The translations under genes were made by a program, and so were the position numbers. Of a stretch of 43,551 nucleotides of DNA, positions 33,091-41,622 are shown one piece after another (the first letter of the stretch is position 1; the number at the start of each line of letters is the position of its first letter). The notes beneath the pieces were generated by a model. It saw only the letters and a list, made by a program, of their open reading frames with translations. It ran no database searches and was not told the DNA's origin. The stretch lies in contig DASYRM010000142.1 in assembly GCA_036004405.1 (NCBI GenBank), positions 1-43,551 of the forward strand, given 5' to 3'. The DNA comes from DASYRM01 sp036004405. GTDB taxonomy: Bacteria; Acidobacteriota; Vicinamibacteria; Vicinamibacterales; UBA2999.

Positions 33091-36000
33091 TTGCGAGCAG
33101 TTCACCCCGACGGCGAGTTGATTCGTTGCCAGCGCTGCGGGGCCGGCATGAGCCAGTCGGCGGGTGCCTGCCCGCTGTGCAAGGCCCCGCGGTTCGGCCC
33201 CGCGAGCGTGGCCGGGACCCTGACGCCCGTTCCCGGCGGCGACGACGCCACCCGGTACGTCCCCGCCACACCCGGGCCGGATCCTGACGCCACGTACTAT
33301 GCCGCGCCTGGCGCCATGCCGGGTGCGCTCAAAGGGAACGGCAACCGCCTCCCGGACGATTCGACCGGCCTGCCGACGGGCGCCGGCTCTGTGCCGACCG
33401 GGTTTTCCTCGGCCGAGGCGGTCACGATCGTCGGCGACCCGAAGGCCAACCAGGGCGCCGGTGTCCGGCCGACACCGGCCATGCGCGCGGCCGAAGGTCC
33501 CCTCCACGTCGGCCAGCAGTTCAGCGCCCGCTACATCATCGTGCGGCTGCTCGGCATTGGCGGCATGGGCGCCGTCTATCAAGCCTGGGACACCGAGCTG
33601 AGCGTGATGGTGGCCGTGAAAGTCGTGCGCCCCGAGGTCACCCGGGATCCGGTGGCCGCGCGCGACATCGAGCGCCGCTTCAAGCAGGAGCTGCTGCTGG
33701 CGCGGCAGGTGACGCACCGCAACGTCGTGCGCATTCACGACATGGGCGAGATCGACGGCATCAAGTACATCACGATGCCGTTCATCGAAGGCGACGATCT
33801 CGCCACGGTGATCCGCAAGTCCGGGCGGCCGGAGATGGCCGCGCTGATGGCGATTGCCCGGCAGGTGGCGTCGGGGCTGAAGGCGGCGCACGACGCCGGC
33901 GTCATCCATCGCGACCTCAAGCCCGCCAACATCATGCTGGGAAGCGATTCCGAAGCCGTGATCATGGACTTCGGCATTGCGCACACGGCATCGGACCAGA
34001 AGGCGGCTGCCCTCGCCAGCGTCCGCAAGGCCGGCATGCTGCCGAAGACGCTCGAGAGCGAGCTCACGCGCGTGGCCGCCACGATGCAGGCCGGCACCGT
34101 GGCGGGCGCCATCGTCGGCACGGTCGCCTACATGGCGCCCGAGCAGGCCCGCGGGGAAGAGGTCGATCAGCGCACCGACATCTACGCCTTCGGTCTCATC
34201 CTCTACGACCTGCTGCTCGGGCGGCGGCGCGTCGAGGATGGCGGGGCCGTGGCCGACCTCCAGAAGCGCCTCGATCAGCCGCTGCCGGCGCCGCGGGCGG
34301 CCGCTCTCGACGCGCCCGGCAAGTTCGAGGTGCCCGAGCCGCTCAGCCGGTTCGTGTCGCAGTGCATCGAGCCGGAGGCGGCCAAGCGGTTCGCCACCAC
34401 CGCCGACATGGTGGCCGCGCTCGCGCGCCTCGACGATCGCGGCAAGCTGCGACCGATCAAACGTGCCGTTGGCCTGCCGGCGGCCACGGTGGCCGCACTG
34501 GCGCTGCTGGGGTTGTCGGGGGCGGTCTACTGGTTCACGCGCCCCCCGGTGCAGCACGAGAACGTGGTCGTGGTGATCGCCGACATGGTCAATCGGACCG
34601 GCGACGCGGCCTTCGACCACACGCTCGAACCGCTGATGCGCCTCGCGCTCGACGAGGCGACCTTCATCACCTCGTTCGAGCGAAACGGCATGCGCGGCTT
34701 CGGCGTGTCGCCCACGGCTCCGCTCGACGAAGCCGCGGCCCACAAGATCGCGCTCGAACAGGGGCTCGGCGTCGTGCTGAGCGGCGCCATCCAGAAGCAG
34801 GGAAGCGACTACCTGGTGTCGGTAAAGGCTACGCGCACCGTCACCGGCGAAGAGCTGGTCAACGAGCAGGCGCGTGCCTCCAGCAAGAACACGGTGTTGC
34901 AGGTTGCGACCGGCCTCATGACCGAGGTCCGCAACGCGCTTGGCGACGAGGACTCCGAGTCGGTCAAGCAGCTCACGGTGTCGCTCTCGGCCAGATCCCT
35001 CGACGTCGTGCGGCTGTATGCCGAGGCGTCATCGCTGGGATCGGCCAACAAACCCGAGCAGGCGCTTGAAAAGGCGCTCGCCGCGGTGGCGATCGACAAG
35101 AACTTCGGGCTGGGCTATCTGATTGCGGCCAACGCGGCGTCGAACCTCGGGCGGTCGGCCGACGAGCGGAAGTACCTCGAGCTCGCCATGCAGCACCTGG
35201 ACAGCATGACCGAGCGCGAGCGCTACCACACGCGCGGGGCCTTCAGCCTGGCCAGCAACGACTATCAGCAGTGCATCAAGGAGTACAGCGACGCCATCAC
35301 GCGATATCGGGCCGATATCTCCGGTCGCAACCAGCTGGCGCTGTGCCTCACGCATCAGCGGCAGATGCAGAAGGCGGTCGACGAGATGCAGGAGGTCGTC
35401 AAGCTGCTGCCGAGCCAGCCGCTCTTCCGCGACAACCTCGCGCTGTATTTGAACTACGCGGGCGACTTCCAGCAGGCCGAGCAGGAAGCGCGCGCGGTGA
35501 AGGGCCGGGATTCCTACGCGGTGCTCGCGACGGCATTCGCCCAGCTCGGGCAGGGCCGGCGCGCCGACGCCATGGAGACCTACCGGACCATGGCCGCTAT
35601 CAACCGCCGCGGCAAGTCGTACTCGGCGGCAGGACTCGGCGACCTCGCGGCCTACGAAGGGCGCTTCGGGGATGCCGTGCGTATCCTGCGCGCGGCCGTG
35701 GCCGAGGACCTGGCGGCCCAGGATACCGATTCGGCCGCCGCGAAGCTGCTCTCCATTGCGGCGGCGGAGCTCGCGCGAGGGCGTCAGTCGGCGGCCGTCG
35801 AGGCGGCGCAGGAAGCGCTCGTCTACGGGAAGGACATCCGCACCCGTTTCCTGGCCGCGCGGACCTTCGCGGAGGCGGGCGACGTCAGCCGGGCCCGGCC
35901 CCTTGTCGAGGCGCTCGACAACGAATACAACCCGGAGCCGCGCGCCTATGCCCGGATCGTGCAGGGAGTGCTGGCGCTCAAGCGCGGCGACGCCCGCCGC

Positions 36001-36369
36001 GCCGTCATCAGCCTGGGCGACGCGGATGGATTGTTCTCGACCTGGATCGGGTTGTTCGATCTCGGACGCGCGTCGCTCGATGCCGCGGCTGCGGAAACCG
36101 ACAACGCCCGCCGCGTCAGCCTGTACGCCAAGGCCGACTCCGCGTTCGATGCCTGCCTCAACGCGCGCCGCGGAGAAGCGATCTCGATCTTCGTCGACGA
36201 GCAGCCCACCTATGCCTATCTGCCGCCCGTGCACTACTACCTGGGGCGTGCCCGTCAGGAACTGAAGAGCAGCCGCTACGCTGAGTCCTACCGCGAGTAT
36301 CTCAACCTGCGCGGCAGCTCCAAGGAAGACCTGCTGCTGCCCGAAGTCCGCAAGCGCGCGGGGGCGTAG
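33091..36369 (+). CDS. Transmembrane Ser/Thr kinase with zinc ribbon and TPR ectodomain
   Basis: A protein of about 1092 residues. It starts with a zinc ribbon (CQRCG...CPLCK, residues 13-30), then a low-complexity linker. The kinase domain (about 145-450) has GIGGMGAVY, Lys177, HRDLKPAN (273-280), DFG at 293-295 and APE at 349-351. A membrane helix (about 460-482) leads to a FlgO/TolB-like domain (NVVVVIADMVNRTGDAAFDH; VVLSGAIQKQGSDYLVSVKA) and a long TPR array to the C-terminus. The activation segment is long: 54 residues from DFG to APE, with SVRKAGMLPKTLESELTRVA inserted. The start is uncertain: TTG at 33091 or TTG at 33118, the latter directly before IRCQRCG. CATAAT at 33067-33072 may be its -10. 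The target is unknown. Confidence 0.9.
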   Translation: MRAVHPDGELIRCQRCGAGMSQSAGACPLCKAPRFGPASVAGTLTPVPGGDDATRYVPATPGPDPDATYYAAPGAMPGALKGNGNRLPDDSTGLPTGAGSVPTGFSSAEAVTIVGDPKANQGAGVRPTPAMRAAEGPLHVGQQFSARYIIVRLLGIGGMGAVYQAWDTELSVMVAVKVVRPEVTRDPVAARDIERRFKQELLLARQVTHRNVVRIHDMGEIDGIKYITMPFIEGDDLATVIRKSGRPEMAALMAIARQVASGLKAAHDAGVIHRDLKPANIMLGSDSEAVIMDFGIAHTASDQKAAALASVRKAGMLPKTLESELTRVAATMQAGTVAGAIVGTVAYMAPEQARGEEVDQRTDIYAFGLILYDLLLGRRRVEDGGAVADLQKRLDQPLPAPRAAALDAPGKFEVPEPLSRFVSQCIEPEAAKRFATTADMVAALARLDDRGKLRPIKRAVGLPAATVAALALLGLSGAVYWFTRPPVQHENVVVVIADMVNRTGDAAFDHTLEPLMRLALDEATFITSFERNGMRGFGVSPTAPLDEAAAHKIALEQGLGVVLSGAIQKQGSDYLVSVKATRTVTGEELVNEQARASSKNTVLQVATGLMTEVRNALGDEDSESVKQLTVSLSARSLDVVRLYAEASSLGSANKPEQALEKALAAVAIDKNFGLGYLIAANAASNLGRSADERKYLELAMQHLDSMTERERYHTRGAFSLASNDYQQCIKEYSDAITRYRADISGRNQLALCLTHQRQMQKAVDEMQEVVKLLPSQPLFRDNLALYLNYAGDFQQAEQEARAVKGRDSYAVLATAFAQLGQGRRADAMETYRTMAAINRRGKSYSAAGLGDLAAYEGRFGDAVRILRAAVAEDLAAQDTDSAAAKLLSIAAAELARGRQSAAVEAAQEALVYGKDIRTRFLAARTFAEAGDVSRARPLVEALDNEYNPEPRAYARIVQGVLALKRGDARRAVISLGDADGLFSTWIGLFDLGRASLDAAAAETDNARRVSLYAKADSAFDACLNARRGEAISIFVDEQPTYAYLPPVHYYLGRARQELKSSRYAESYREYLNLRGSSKEDLLLPEVRKRAGA

Positions 36370-36380
36370 CGCGTGAGGGC

Positions 36381-36405
36381 GTAGGGGCCGCTTTCAGGCG
36401 GCCCG
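36381..36405. repeat. Intergenic hairpin repeat, site F (one hairpin)
   Basis: GTAGGGGCC opens a hairpin with arms GGGCCGCT and GGCGGCCC (36385-36404, loop TTCA) that pairs fully if one T-G wobble is allowed. It lies in the 46-base gap between the convergent kinase and metalloprotease genes. The kinase TAG lies twelve bases before it rather than inside the flank. Confidence 0.82.
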
Positions 36406-36415
36406 TCCACACCCT

Positions 36416-39400
36416 CTACTTGCTCTGGTCGTGCGCGGTGACCGAGAGCGTCGGACCTACGGTCGTGTTCCCGACCACATCCTTTGCCACTGCGGTGATC
36501 GTGTACGTGCGGCCGTCCTTGTCGCCTCCCTTTCGGGACGCTGTGAGTTGATAGGTGACCGACAGCGAGCAGCTCTGGGCGCCTGAGGTGCACGTAAGCC
36601 CAGCGCCGGGTGTGAGCAGGCGCGGCGCCGGCTGGTCGAGGCCGTATTCGTCGGCCACCGTGAGAAGAACGCTCGCGATGCCGCTACCGAGGTCAGTGAC
36701 TTTGCCGCTGACTGTCACCGTCACCTTCTTGCCGTTCGGCGACCAGATGACCAACGGCGTAACCGCCAGCTGGTCGAACGTCGGACCGGTGGTGTCGGCC
36801 GACGGCGGCAGGGCGATGGTGACCTTCGCGACGTTCGAGTCGAGACTCATGTCCGCCTTCGTCTTGCCGTCGGTCCACTCTCCCGTGTCGATCCGGTAGT
36901 AGAAAGTGATCGAGCCGTTCGCCATGTTGTACGAGAACGTGCCGTCGCCCGGGAACGTGAGGCCGGCGGGAGGTGTCGCCACCGGCACGCCGAGGGAGTC
37001 CACGAGCAGGGCCGTCCAGAGTGTCCGGCCGTTCGGCCCGAAGTCGGGGTCGCTGTCGGGCGCACCGTCGGTGAAGACGTTACCGGTGACGACACCGGTG
37101 CCGGTATAGCTGTTGTCGGTGGCCGTCGGCGCGACGTTGACGGCGGTGACGCGCGCGAAGATGGACGGCGCCGTGGGCTGCTCGCCGTCGAACACCGCTT
37201 TCGTCCAGTAGGTGAAATCGACGCCGTTCGGGAGTTCTTCACCGTCCTCGTAGCTCGTGGCCGACGGGGGAAGCGCCGCCGCCGTCAGCGTCGTGATCGC
37301 GCTGTTGACGTTCACCGTCAGGCCGCGCGTCCGGTAGGCGAGGAAGCCGTCCGGGCTGTCGAGATTCGACGCGTCCCACTGCAGGAGATTCCGGTGCAGG
37401 GCAGCGCCAATGCAGCTGGTGCCGTCGATCACGCATGCGGTGAGATGGTTCGGCGGCGCATGCCCGAGCTCCTTGATGTCCTGGTGCGACAGCTCGACGC
37501 CGCCGCTCTGCGTGAAGAAGACGCCGTTGTCGTACTTGATGCCGTTGTCGTATTTGATCCCGTTGTCGTACTTGATGCCGCCGACGTACTGACTGCTTCC
37601 GTCCGTCATCACGCCGTCGGCGATCGGGACCCCGTTGTCGTATTTGATGCCGTTGTCGTACTTGATGCCGTCGGCGAAGGGAATCCCGTTGTCGTACTTG
37701 ATCCCGTTGTCGTACTTGATGCCGTAGATGGTGCCGTTGTCGTACTTGATGCCGGAGGTGCCGAAGGCGGTGCCGTTGTCGTATTTGATGCCGTTGTCGT
37801 ACTTGATGCCGCCGAAGTAGGGGATGGCGTCGGCCACGGTGTGGCCGGCAAGGGAAGCGATGCCGGCGGAGAAGCTCGCGGCGGCCAGCCCGCCGCCCAC
37901 TTGATTCAGGCGCAGGTTGGCAAGGTCCGAGACGCCCTTCAGTAGCGATTTCCGCCCGTCGAAGTTGACGTCCTGCGGCGCAACCGGTGCGCCGTCACCG
38001 GCCCAATCGATCAGGACCGGCGTTACTTCGTCGGCCTGCAGGCGCCCAACCACCGCGCCGTCGGTAATCGGGGTGCCGTCGCAGTGCCGTGTGGTCTGCG
38101 GCACGTCGAGAATGTCGGCCAGCGTGCCCGTCACAATCGGGGCGTACCAGGCGGCGCGGTAGCGTGGGCTGCCGGCGAGCGCGCTGTCGCTGAGACCGGT
38201 CTCGACGAGCGTGCCGTCGTAGATCCCGAGCGTCGTGTCGGAGTAATCGATGTGCGCGTTGCCCGCCGCGTCGATCAGGCCATAGAGCTGGTGCAGGTAG
38301 CTCATGCTGCTCTGATAGTTCGGTTTGCAGTTGGGCTCCATGTCCACGTGTACTCGTCCCCCGGCCGCGGGGGTGAACACCGGCGGCGCGCCGCCGTGCC
38401 ACAGGTCCATGGTGTGGCCGATCTCATGGAGCGTGGTCGAGGCCTGGAAGTACTCGGTGCCGAGGAAGTTCTTCGACAGCCCCAACGTGATCAGCGAGTT
38501 GAACCCTGGCAGGTCGGCGACCCCCGACTGGCCTACCGGAACGTGGAAGGTCGGGTTGTCGGTGAGGCCGTTGTCGCAGAGCCCGGTGGCGGCGTTGAAG
38601 CCGGCGGGCGTCGTGCCGCTCAGGCAGGGATACGGGGAATCCGCGCTGCCGCGCGCGTGCGCGTAGAAGACGTAGTGGAACAGACCATTCCGGTTCGGAT
38701 CGAAGCGCGGCTGGCCAGAGGTCGCATCGTCGCCGTCGCGCAGGAGCTGGAACTCGAACTTCCATCCGACGGTGCCCGGGTAGGCCGGGAACTGGCACAG
38801 CGAGTCGTGGGCGTCGTCGACGGTGCAGTGCTCTTCCGAGACCGATTCGCCGCCCCGCGCGCCCGCGTGGATGAAGTAGGTCGACGGATCGGGATAGGCG
38901 GCCACGCGGTCGTCGGCGGGCGAGGTGGCCGGAAACGGGTGGAAGACGGCGCCGACGCTGTACCCGGTGTCGCCATTCTCGAGCGGGCCGACGTCGAAGT
39001 GCACCCGGACGCCGGCACGATAGAGTGCGTCGCCCACCATGGTCAACGTGGTCGGCAAGGGCCGGTGATCGTGGCCCGCGGCATCGGTCACCACGCCGTC
39101 GCCGTCGGGATCCTGACTGGCCATCGGGAACGGATAGGTGGCGGACCCGTAGGTCTTGCCGGGCGCGGCACTCATGCTGTTGATCTCGACGAAGAGATCC
39201 TTCCTGGTCGAGTCGACGCTCGCGCCCATCGACCACAGGTGCGGGTACTCGGTGCCGTTCGGATCCCGGTAGGTGCTGACGCTGACCGGCGGCGTTTCCA
39301 GCAGATCGATGAGACCGTCGGTGTCGTCGTCCTTCACCGGCGTGCTGACGGCGACCGCCGACCACGTCTGGCAGCCGTAGATGGAGGTGTCGGTGTAGCG

Positions 39401-40396
39401 CGACGTCAGCGCCAGCTCCTCGCCGTACTCTCCGCCGTCCGAGCCGGGCAGCGAGCCCGTCACGGTCGTGGTCGGATTGGCCCACGTGCGATCGGAGTCT
39501 GGGCTGAGGCTGCCGGCGAACAGGTTGCTGGCGGTCGTCGTGCCGCCCGTGCCCACGATCGTCGTCTGATCGGTCGGGTTCGCGGCACCGCGGCTGATGA
39601 CCTGCGTCACTTTGCCTGGGCCTGCGAGCTTGTTCGACTGCAGGAAGCCGCGCAGCCGCTGCGTGGTGGTTTCGCCGTTGGCCTGCACGTGCACGCCGTC
39701 GTAGACCACCACGCGGCGCACGGGCTTGGTGGGATCACGATAGACCACGAACAGGCTGGCGCCGGCGCTCTGCGGCGTCTGGTTGCCGACGCCGCGCTCG
39801 GGCAGCGTGACCGTGTGCAGCCTGGCGTCCGCCGGCAGATGGTTGGCAGCCAGCAGATCGGCATCGTTCACGAGGCGCCGGCCGGTCGGATTGCCCTGGT
39901 CGTCCAGCTGCAGCGGCAACAGCGCGAGGACGTCGGCGCGCATGGTGTAGAGCGTGTTGCCGCTGTGGCTCCAGCACGGGCCGAAGACGCCGTCCAGCTT
40001 CTGCTTCTCGGTCCGCACGAACGTGACCGGTGTGCCGCGGAATTGGACGCCCGCCAGCTGATCCTCCGAATCGGCGAGCGTCTCCCAGTAGAGGAACGCC
40101 GCGAGGATTTCGGCGTTTGCCGGCACCGTGTTGTCCGCGGTCGTGCCCATGTGGAGGGTGGTGGTCTGGAACCCGTCGGCGAGCGGCGACGGCAGCAGGT
40201 CCACACCACCGACGGCGTAGTCGCCCGTCACCGTGTAGCTGAGCGAGTACGGGAGCGCGTCCGGCGGGGCGTCGGCGGCCTTGCCGAAATCCTGGGCAAC
40301 GACTCCGATCAAGAGCGCCGCGAGCGCGATCCCGCGGCTGAGATTCATACGGCGGCGCGGCGTCGAGGGGGAGCGGCGAAACGCGGGTCGAGACAT
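36416..40396 (-). CDS. Large exported metzincin-like metalloprotease with GIKYDN repeats
   Basis: A 1326-residue protein with a long basic leader and a signal helix (NLSRGIALAALLIGVVAQ). The N-terminal half is rich in strands (SYTVTGDYAVGGVDLLPSPL). The catalytic motif HEIGHTMDLWH has zinc ligands His657, His661 and His667 and Glu658, with a Met-turn candidate at Met698 (YQSSMSYLH), so it is a metzincin-type zinc protease. Residues about 862-957 hold ten GIKYDN units. The C-terminal part has Ig-like or cadherin-like domains (GPTFDQLAVTPLVIWSPNGK, KVTVTVSGKVTDLGSGIASV), and LIDLLETPP stands in a Ca-binding-like DDDTDGL context. I take the ATG at 40396 because GGAG lies six bases upstream; the ATG at 40348 has none. 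Its substrate is unknown; it is probably secreted or bound to the cell surface. Confidence 0.87.
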   Translation of the reverse strand: MSRPAFRRSPSTPRRRMNLSRGIALAALLIGVVAQDFGKAADAPPDALPYSLSYTVTGDYAVGGVDLLPSPLADGFQTTTLHMGTTADNTVPANAEILAAFLYWETLADSEDQLAGVQFRGTPVTFVRTEKQKLDGVFGPCWSHSGNTLYTMRADVLALLPLQLDDQGNPTGRRLVNDADLLAANHLPADARLHTVTLPERGVGNQTPQSAGASLFVVYRDPTKPVRRVVVYDGVHVQANGETTTQRLRGFLQSNKLAGPGKVTQVISRGAANPTDQTTIVGTGGTTTASNLFAGSLSPDSDRTWANPTTTVTGSLPGSDGGEYGEELALTSRYTDTSIYGCQTWSAVAVSTPVKDDDTDGLIDLLETPPVSVSTYRDPNGTEYPHLWSMGASVDSTRKDLFVEINSMSAAPGKTYGSATYPFPMASQDPDGDGVVTDAAGHDHRPLPTTLTMVGDALYRAGVRVHFDVGPLENGDTGYSVGAVFHPFPATSPADDRVAAYPDPSTYFIHAGARGGESVSEEHCTVDDAHDSLCQFPAYPGTVGWKFEFQLLRDGDDATSGQPRFDPNRNGLFHYVFYAHARGSADSPYPCLSGTTPAGFNAATGLCDNGLTDNPTFHVPVGQSGVADLPGFNSLITLGLSKNFLGTEYFQASTTLHEIGHTMDLWHGGAPPVFTPAAGGRVHVDMEPNCKPNYQSSMSYLHQLYGLIDAAGNAHIDYSDTTLGIYDGTLVETGLSDSALAGSPRYRAAWYAPIVTGTLADILDVPQTTRHCDGTPITDGAVVGRLQADEVTPVLIDWAGDGAPVAPQDVNFDGRKSLLKGVSDLANLRLNQVGGGLAAASFSAGIASLAGHTVADAIPYFGGIKYDNGIKYDNGTAFGTSGIKYDNGTIYGIKYDNGIKYDNGIPFADGIKYDNGIKYDNGVPIADGVMTDGSSQYVGGIKYDNGIKYDNGIKYDNGVFFTQSGGVELSHQDIKELGHAPPNHLTACVIDGTSCIGAALHRNLLQWDASNLDSPDGFLAYRTRGLTVNVNSAITTLTAAALPPSATSYEDGEELPNGVDFTYWTKAVFDGEQPTAPSIFARVTAVNVAPTATDNSYTGTGVVTGNVFTDGAPDSDPDFGPNGRTLWTALLVDSLGVPVATPPAGLTFPGDGTFSYNMANGSITFYYRIDTGEWTDGKTKADMSLDSNVAKVTIALPPSADTTGPTFDQLAVTPLVIWSPNGKKVTVTVSGKVTDLGSGIASVLLTVADEYGLDQPAPRLLTPGAGLTCTSGAQSCSLSVTYQLTASRKGGDKDGRTYTITAVAKDVVGNTTVGPTLSVTAHDQSK
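37524..37810 (-). repeat. 18-base coding repeat giving ten GIKYDN units
   Basis: Inside the metalloprotease gene the unit GIKYDN occurs ten times, in runs of two or three with short spacers (TAFGTS, TIY, IPFAD, VPIADGVMTDGSSQYVG). At the DNA level the 18-base units differ only in a few third positions, mainly in the Tyr and Ile or Gly codons. Tandem duplication or conversion therefore seems recent, or the peptide is under strong constraint. I do not recognise this as a named repeat. Confidence 0.92.
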
Positions 40397-40627
40397 ACGG
40401 TCTCCGGGAGCCGAAAAGGGTTTTGGAGCGCGAGGGCGAACTTGCCCCGGCCGGCTCAAGCGTACTCATGCTTAAGCTCGTCCACAAGCGCTGATCTATA
40501 GGAAAAGCGTCCAGGCTGGCCGTCCCGCCTCGGGGATGTTCCGTTTCGCGACATTAATGGAGCAAGGGACTGGGTCGGGGCGCAATGTTGTCCGCGGGGG
40601 GTTGCGAAACCGCGACGCGGGTGTTGC

Positions 40628-40936
40628 TCAGCGCGCCCAGGCGACACCACGGCTGACGCGCCGGACGGCCTCGTAGAAGGCGGCCGCCTCGCGCGCGCCC
40701 CGCGCCGTGACCCGCACCATGCGCTTGGGCCGGCCGCCGCGCTGAGGTGTGGGGTCGCCCATCCACGTGGTGAGGAATCCCTTGTCCTCGAGCCGATCGA
40801 TGGTGGTGTAGAGCGCGCCGAGCGAGCACGGGCGGCCGGTGGCCTCTTCGATCTGAGCCCGCATCGACACGCCGTAGGCGTCGTCGCCGAGCCGCGCCGC
40901 CGCGCTGATCAGCAGGTACTCGAACTCACCGAGCAT
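40628..40936 (-). CDS. PadR-family transcriptional regulator
   Basis: A 102-residue winged-helix regulator: MLGEFEYLLISAAARLGDDA, YGVSMRAQIEEATGRPCSLG, ALYTTIDRLEDKGFLTTWMG, then the wing and KRMVRVTARGAREAAAFYEA. PadR proteins bind DNA as dimers and are usually repressors released by small molecules or by loss of a partner. In Acidobacteria such genes often stand beside ADOP-type permease genes, but none is present here: the next gene on the same strand is the metalloprotease, 231 bases away. An inverted repeat at 40949-40976 overlaps a -10-like box just upstream, which fits self-repression. The nearby targets could include the metalloprotease or the DinB-like gene. Confidence 0.93.
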   Translation of the reverse strand: MLGEFEYLLISAAARLGDDAYGVSMRAQIEEATGRPCSLGALYTTIDRLEDKGFLTTWMGDPTPQRGGRPKRMVRVTARGAREAAAFYEAVRRVSRGVAWAR

Positions 40937-40948
40937 TGGCCTACATTG

Positions 40949-40976
40949 TGGTTGATATAGACCCCCTAATCAACCA
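40949..40976. promoter_or_regulatory. Inverted repeat, probable PadR operator overlapping a -10 box
   Basis: Perfect 8-base arms TGGTTGAT and ATCAACCA are separated by 12 bases. On the minus strand TATATC (40954-40959) reads as a -10 box 17 bases before the padR ATG and overlaps the nearer arm. Binding here would block the gene's own promoter. The match to a PadR site is inferred from position and symmetry. Confidence 0.6.
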
Positions 40977-40979
40977 GTC

Positions 40980-41058
40980 AGGCGGAGATGGCGGAGAGGG
41001 CTCCGCCTTCTCTGCTTTCTCCGCTCGCTCCGCCTCCGAGGCCCGCCGCTAGGCGGGC
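40980..41058 (-). terminator. Imperfect hairpins after the DinB-like gene
   Basis: Outer arms AGGCGGAG (40980-40987) and CTCCGCCT (41028-41035) and inner arms GCGGAGA (40991-40997) and TCTCCGC (41018-41024) can form a long stem. A second perfect hairpin, GCCCGCC/GGCGGGC (41041-41058), has the TAG stop of the DinB-like gene in its loop. The position right after the gene suggests a terminator or 3'-end protector. It is not followed by a T-run and does not belong to the GTAG-flanked repeats. Confidence 0.5.
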
Positions 41059-41549
41059 TGGGGATCCGCGCCGCCCCAGAGGTTGGCCGTGGTGAGCTCG
41101 TCGCGTCCGCAGGCCTTGAGGTAGAGAAACAACTGCGTACGGTAGGCGGCGCAGCCGCTCAGCACGAGGTTCACGATGAACGAGCCGCGCGACATCGGCG
41201 TGCCGAACATGTTGATGGTCTCGCGCAGCTGAGCGTCCGTCACCGGCCCCAGGAGCGCGGCGTAGGCGTCCTTGTGGGTGGCGAGCGCCTCGACGGTCTG
41301 CTTGAAGTCGCGCGCTTCCGCCGCCTTGGTCTTCTCGGTCCACGCCGCCGGGTCGAACGAACCCTTGATGGCGCCCTCGACCAGTCCGGGTCCCATGTTG
41401 GTCAGATATCGGAGGAGCTCGACGGTGCTGCGCTGCTTCGGTGTCGGCCGGTAATCGATCATCGACGGCTCGATCTTGCTGCAGAGGTGCTGGAGGATGC
41501 GGACTTCGTTCTGGAGCGATCCAATCAGTTCGTCTTTCGTCAGGACCAT
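41049..41549 (-). CDS. DinB-like four-helix protein lacking the usual metal histidines
   Basis: A 166-residue cytoplasmic protein: KDELIGSLQNEVRILQHLCS, MIDYRPTPKQRSTVELLRYL, LRETINMFGTPMSRGSFIVN and AAYRTQLFLYLKACGRDELT. The layout resembles DinB/DUF1569-type proteins. The positions where the family normally carries metal-binding His read ELLRYLTNM and AAYRTQ, so the metal site looks lost. GAGG lies six bases before the ATG at 41549; longer readings on this strand run into the divergent hydrolase gene. It diverges from the dienelactone hydrolase gene with a 73-base gap. Function is not assigned. Confidence 0.8.
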   Translation of the reverse strand: MVLTKDELIGSLQNEVRILQHLCSKIEPSMIDYRPTPKQRSTVELLRYLTNMGPGLVEGAIKGSFDPAAWTEKTKAAEARDFKQTVEALATHKDAYAALLGPVTDAQLRETINMFGTPMSRGSFIVNLVLSGCAAYRTQLFLYLKACGRDELTTANLWGGADPQPA

Positions 41550-41622
41550 GGTGCCTCTAAGGGGTTGAAGGTGTGGCGGGACGCCAATCGGGCAGGTTAG
41601 CATACGCCGGCAGGAGACGCCC

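Noticed and set aside
37524..37810. CRISPR-like array
   Set aside because: Repeat units are 18 bases, coding in one frame as GIKYDN, with no spacers of constant length and no cas genes nearby.
38084..40501. 805-codon plus-strand open frame opposite the metalloprotease
   Set aside because: No signal peptide or domain pattern; the opposite strand carries HEIGHTMDLWH and an export signal.
40978..41343. Alternative minus-strand frame overlapping the DinB-like gene
   Set aside because: Low-complexity product without family pattern; the frame starting at 41549 has a ribosome site and a DinB-like layout.
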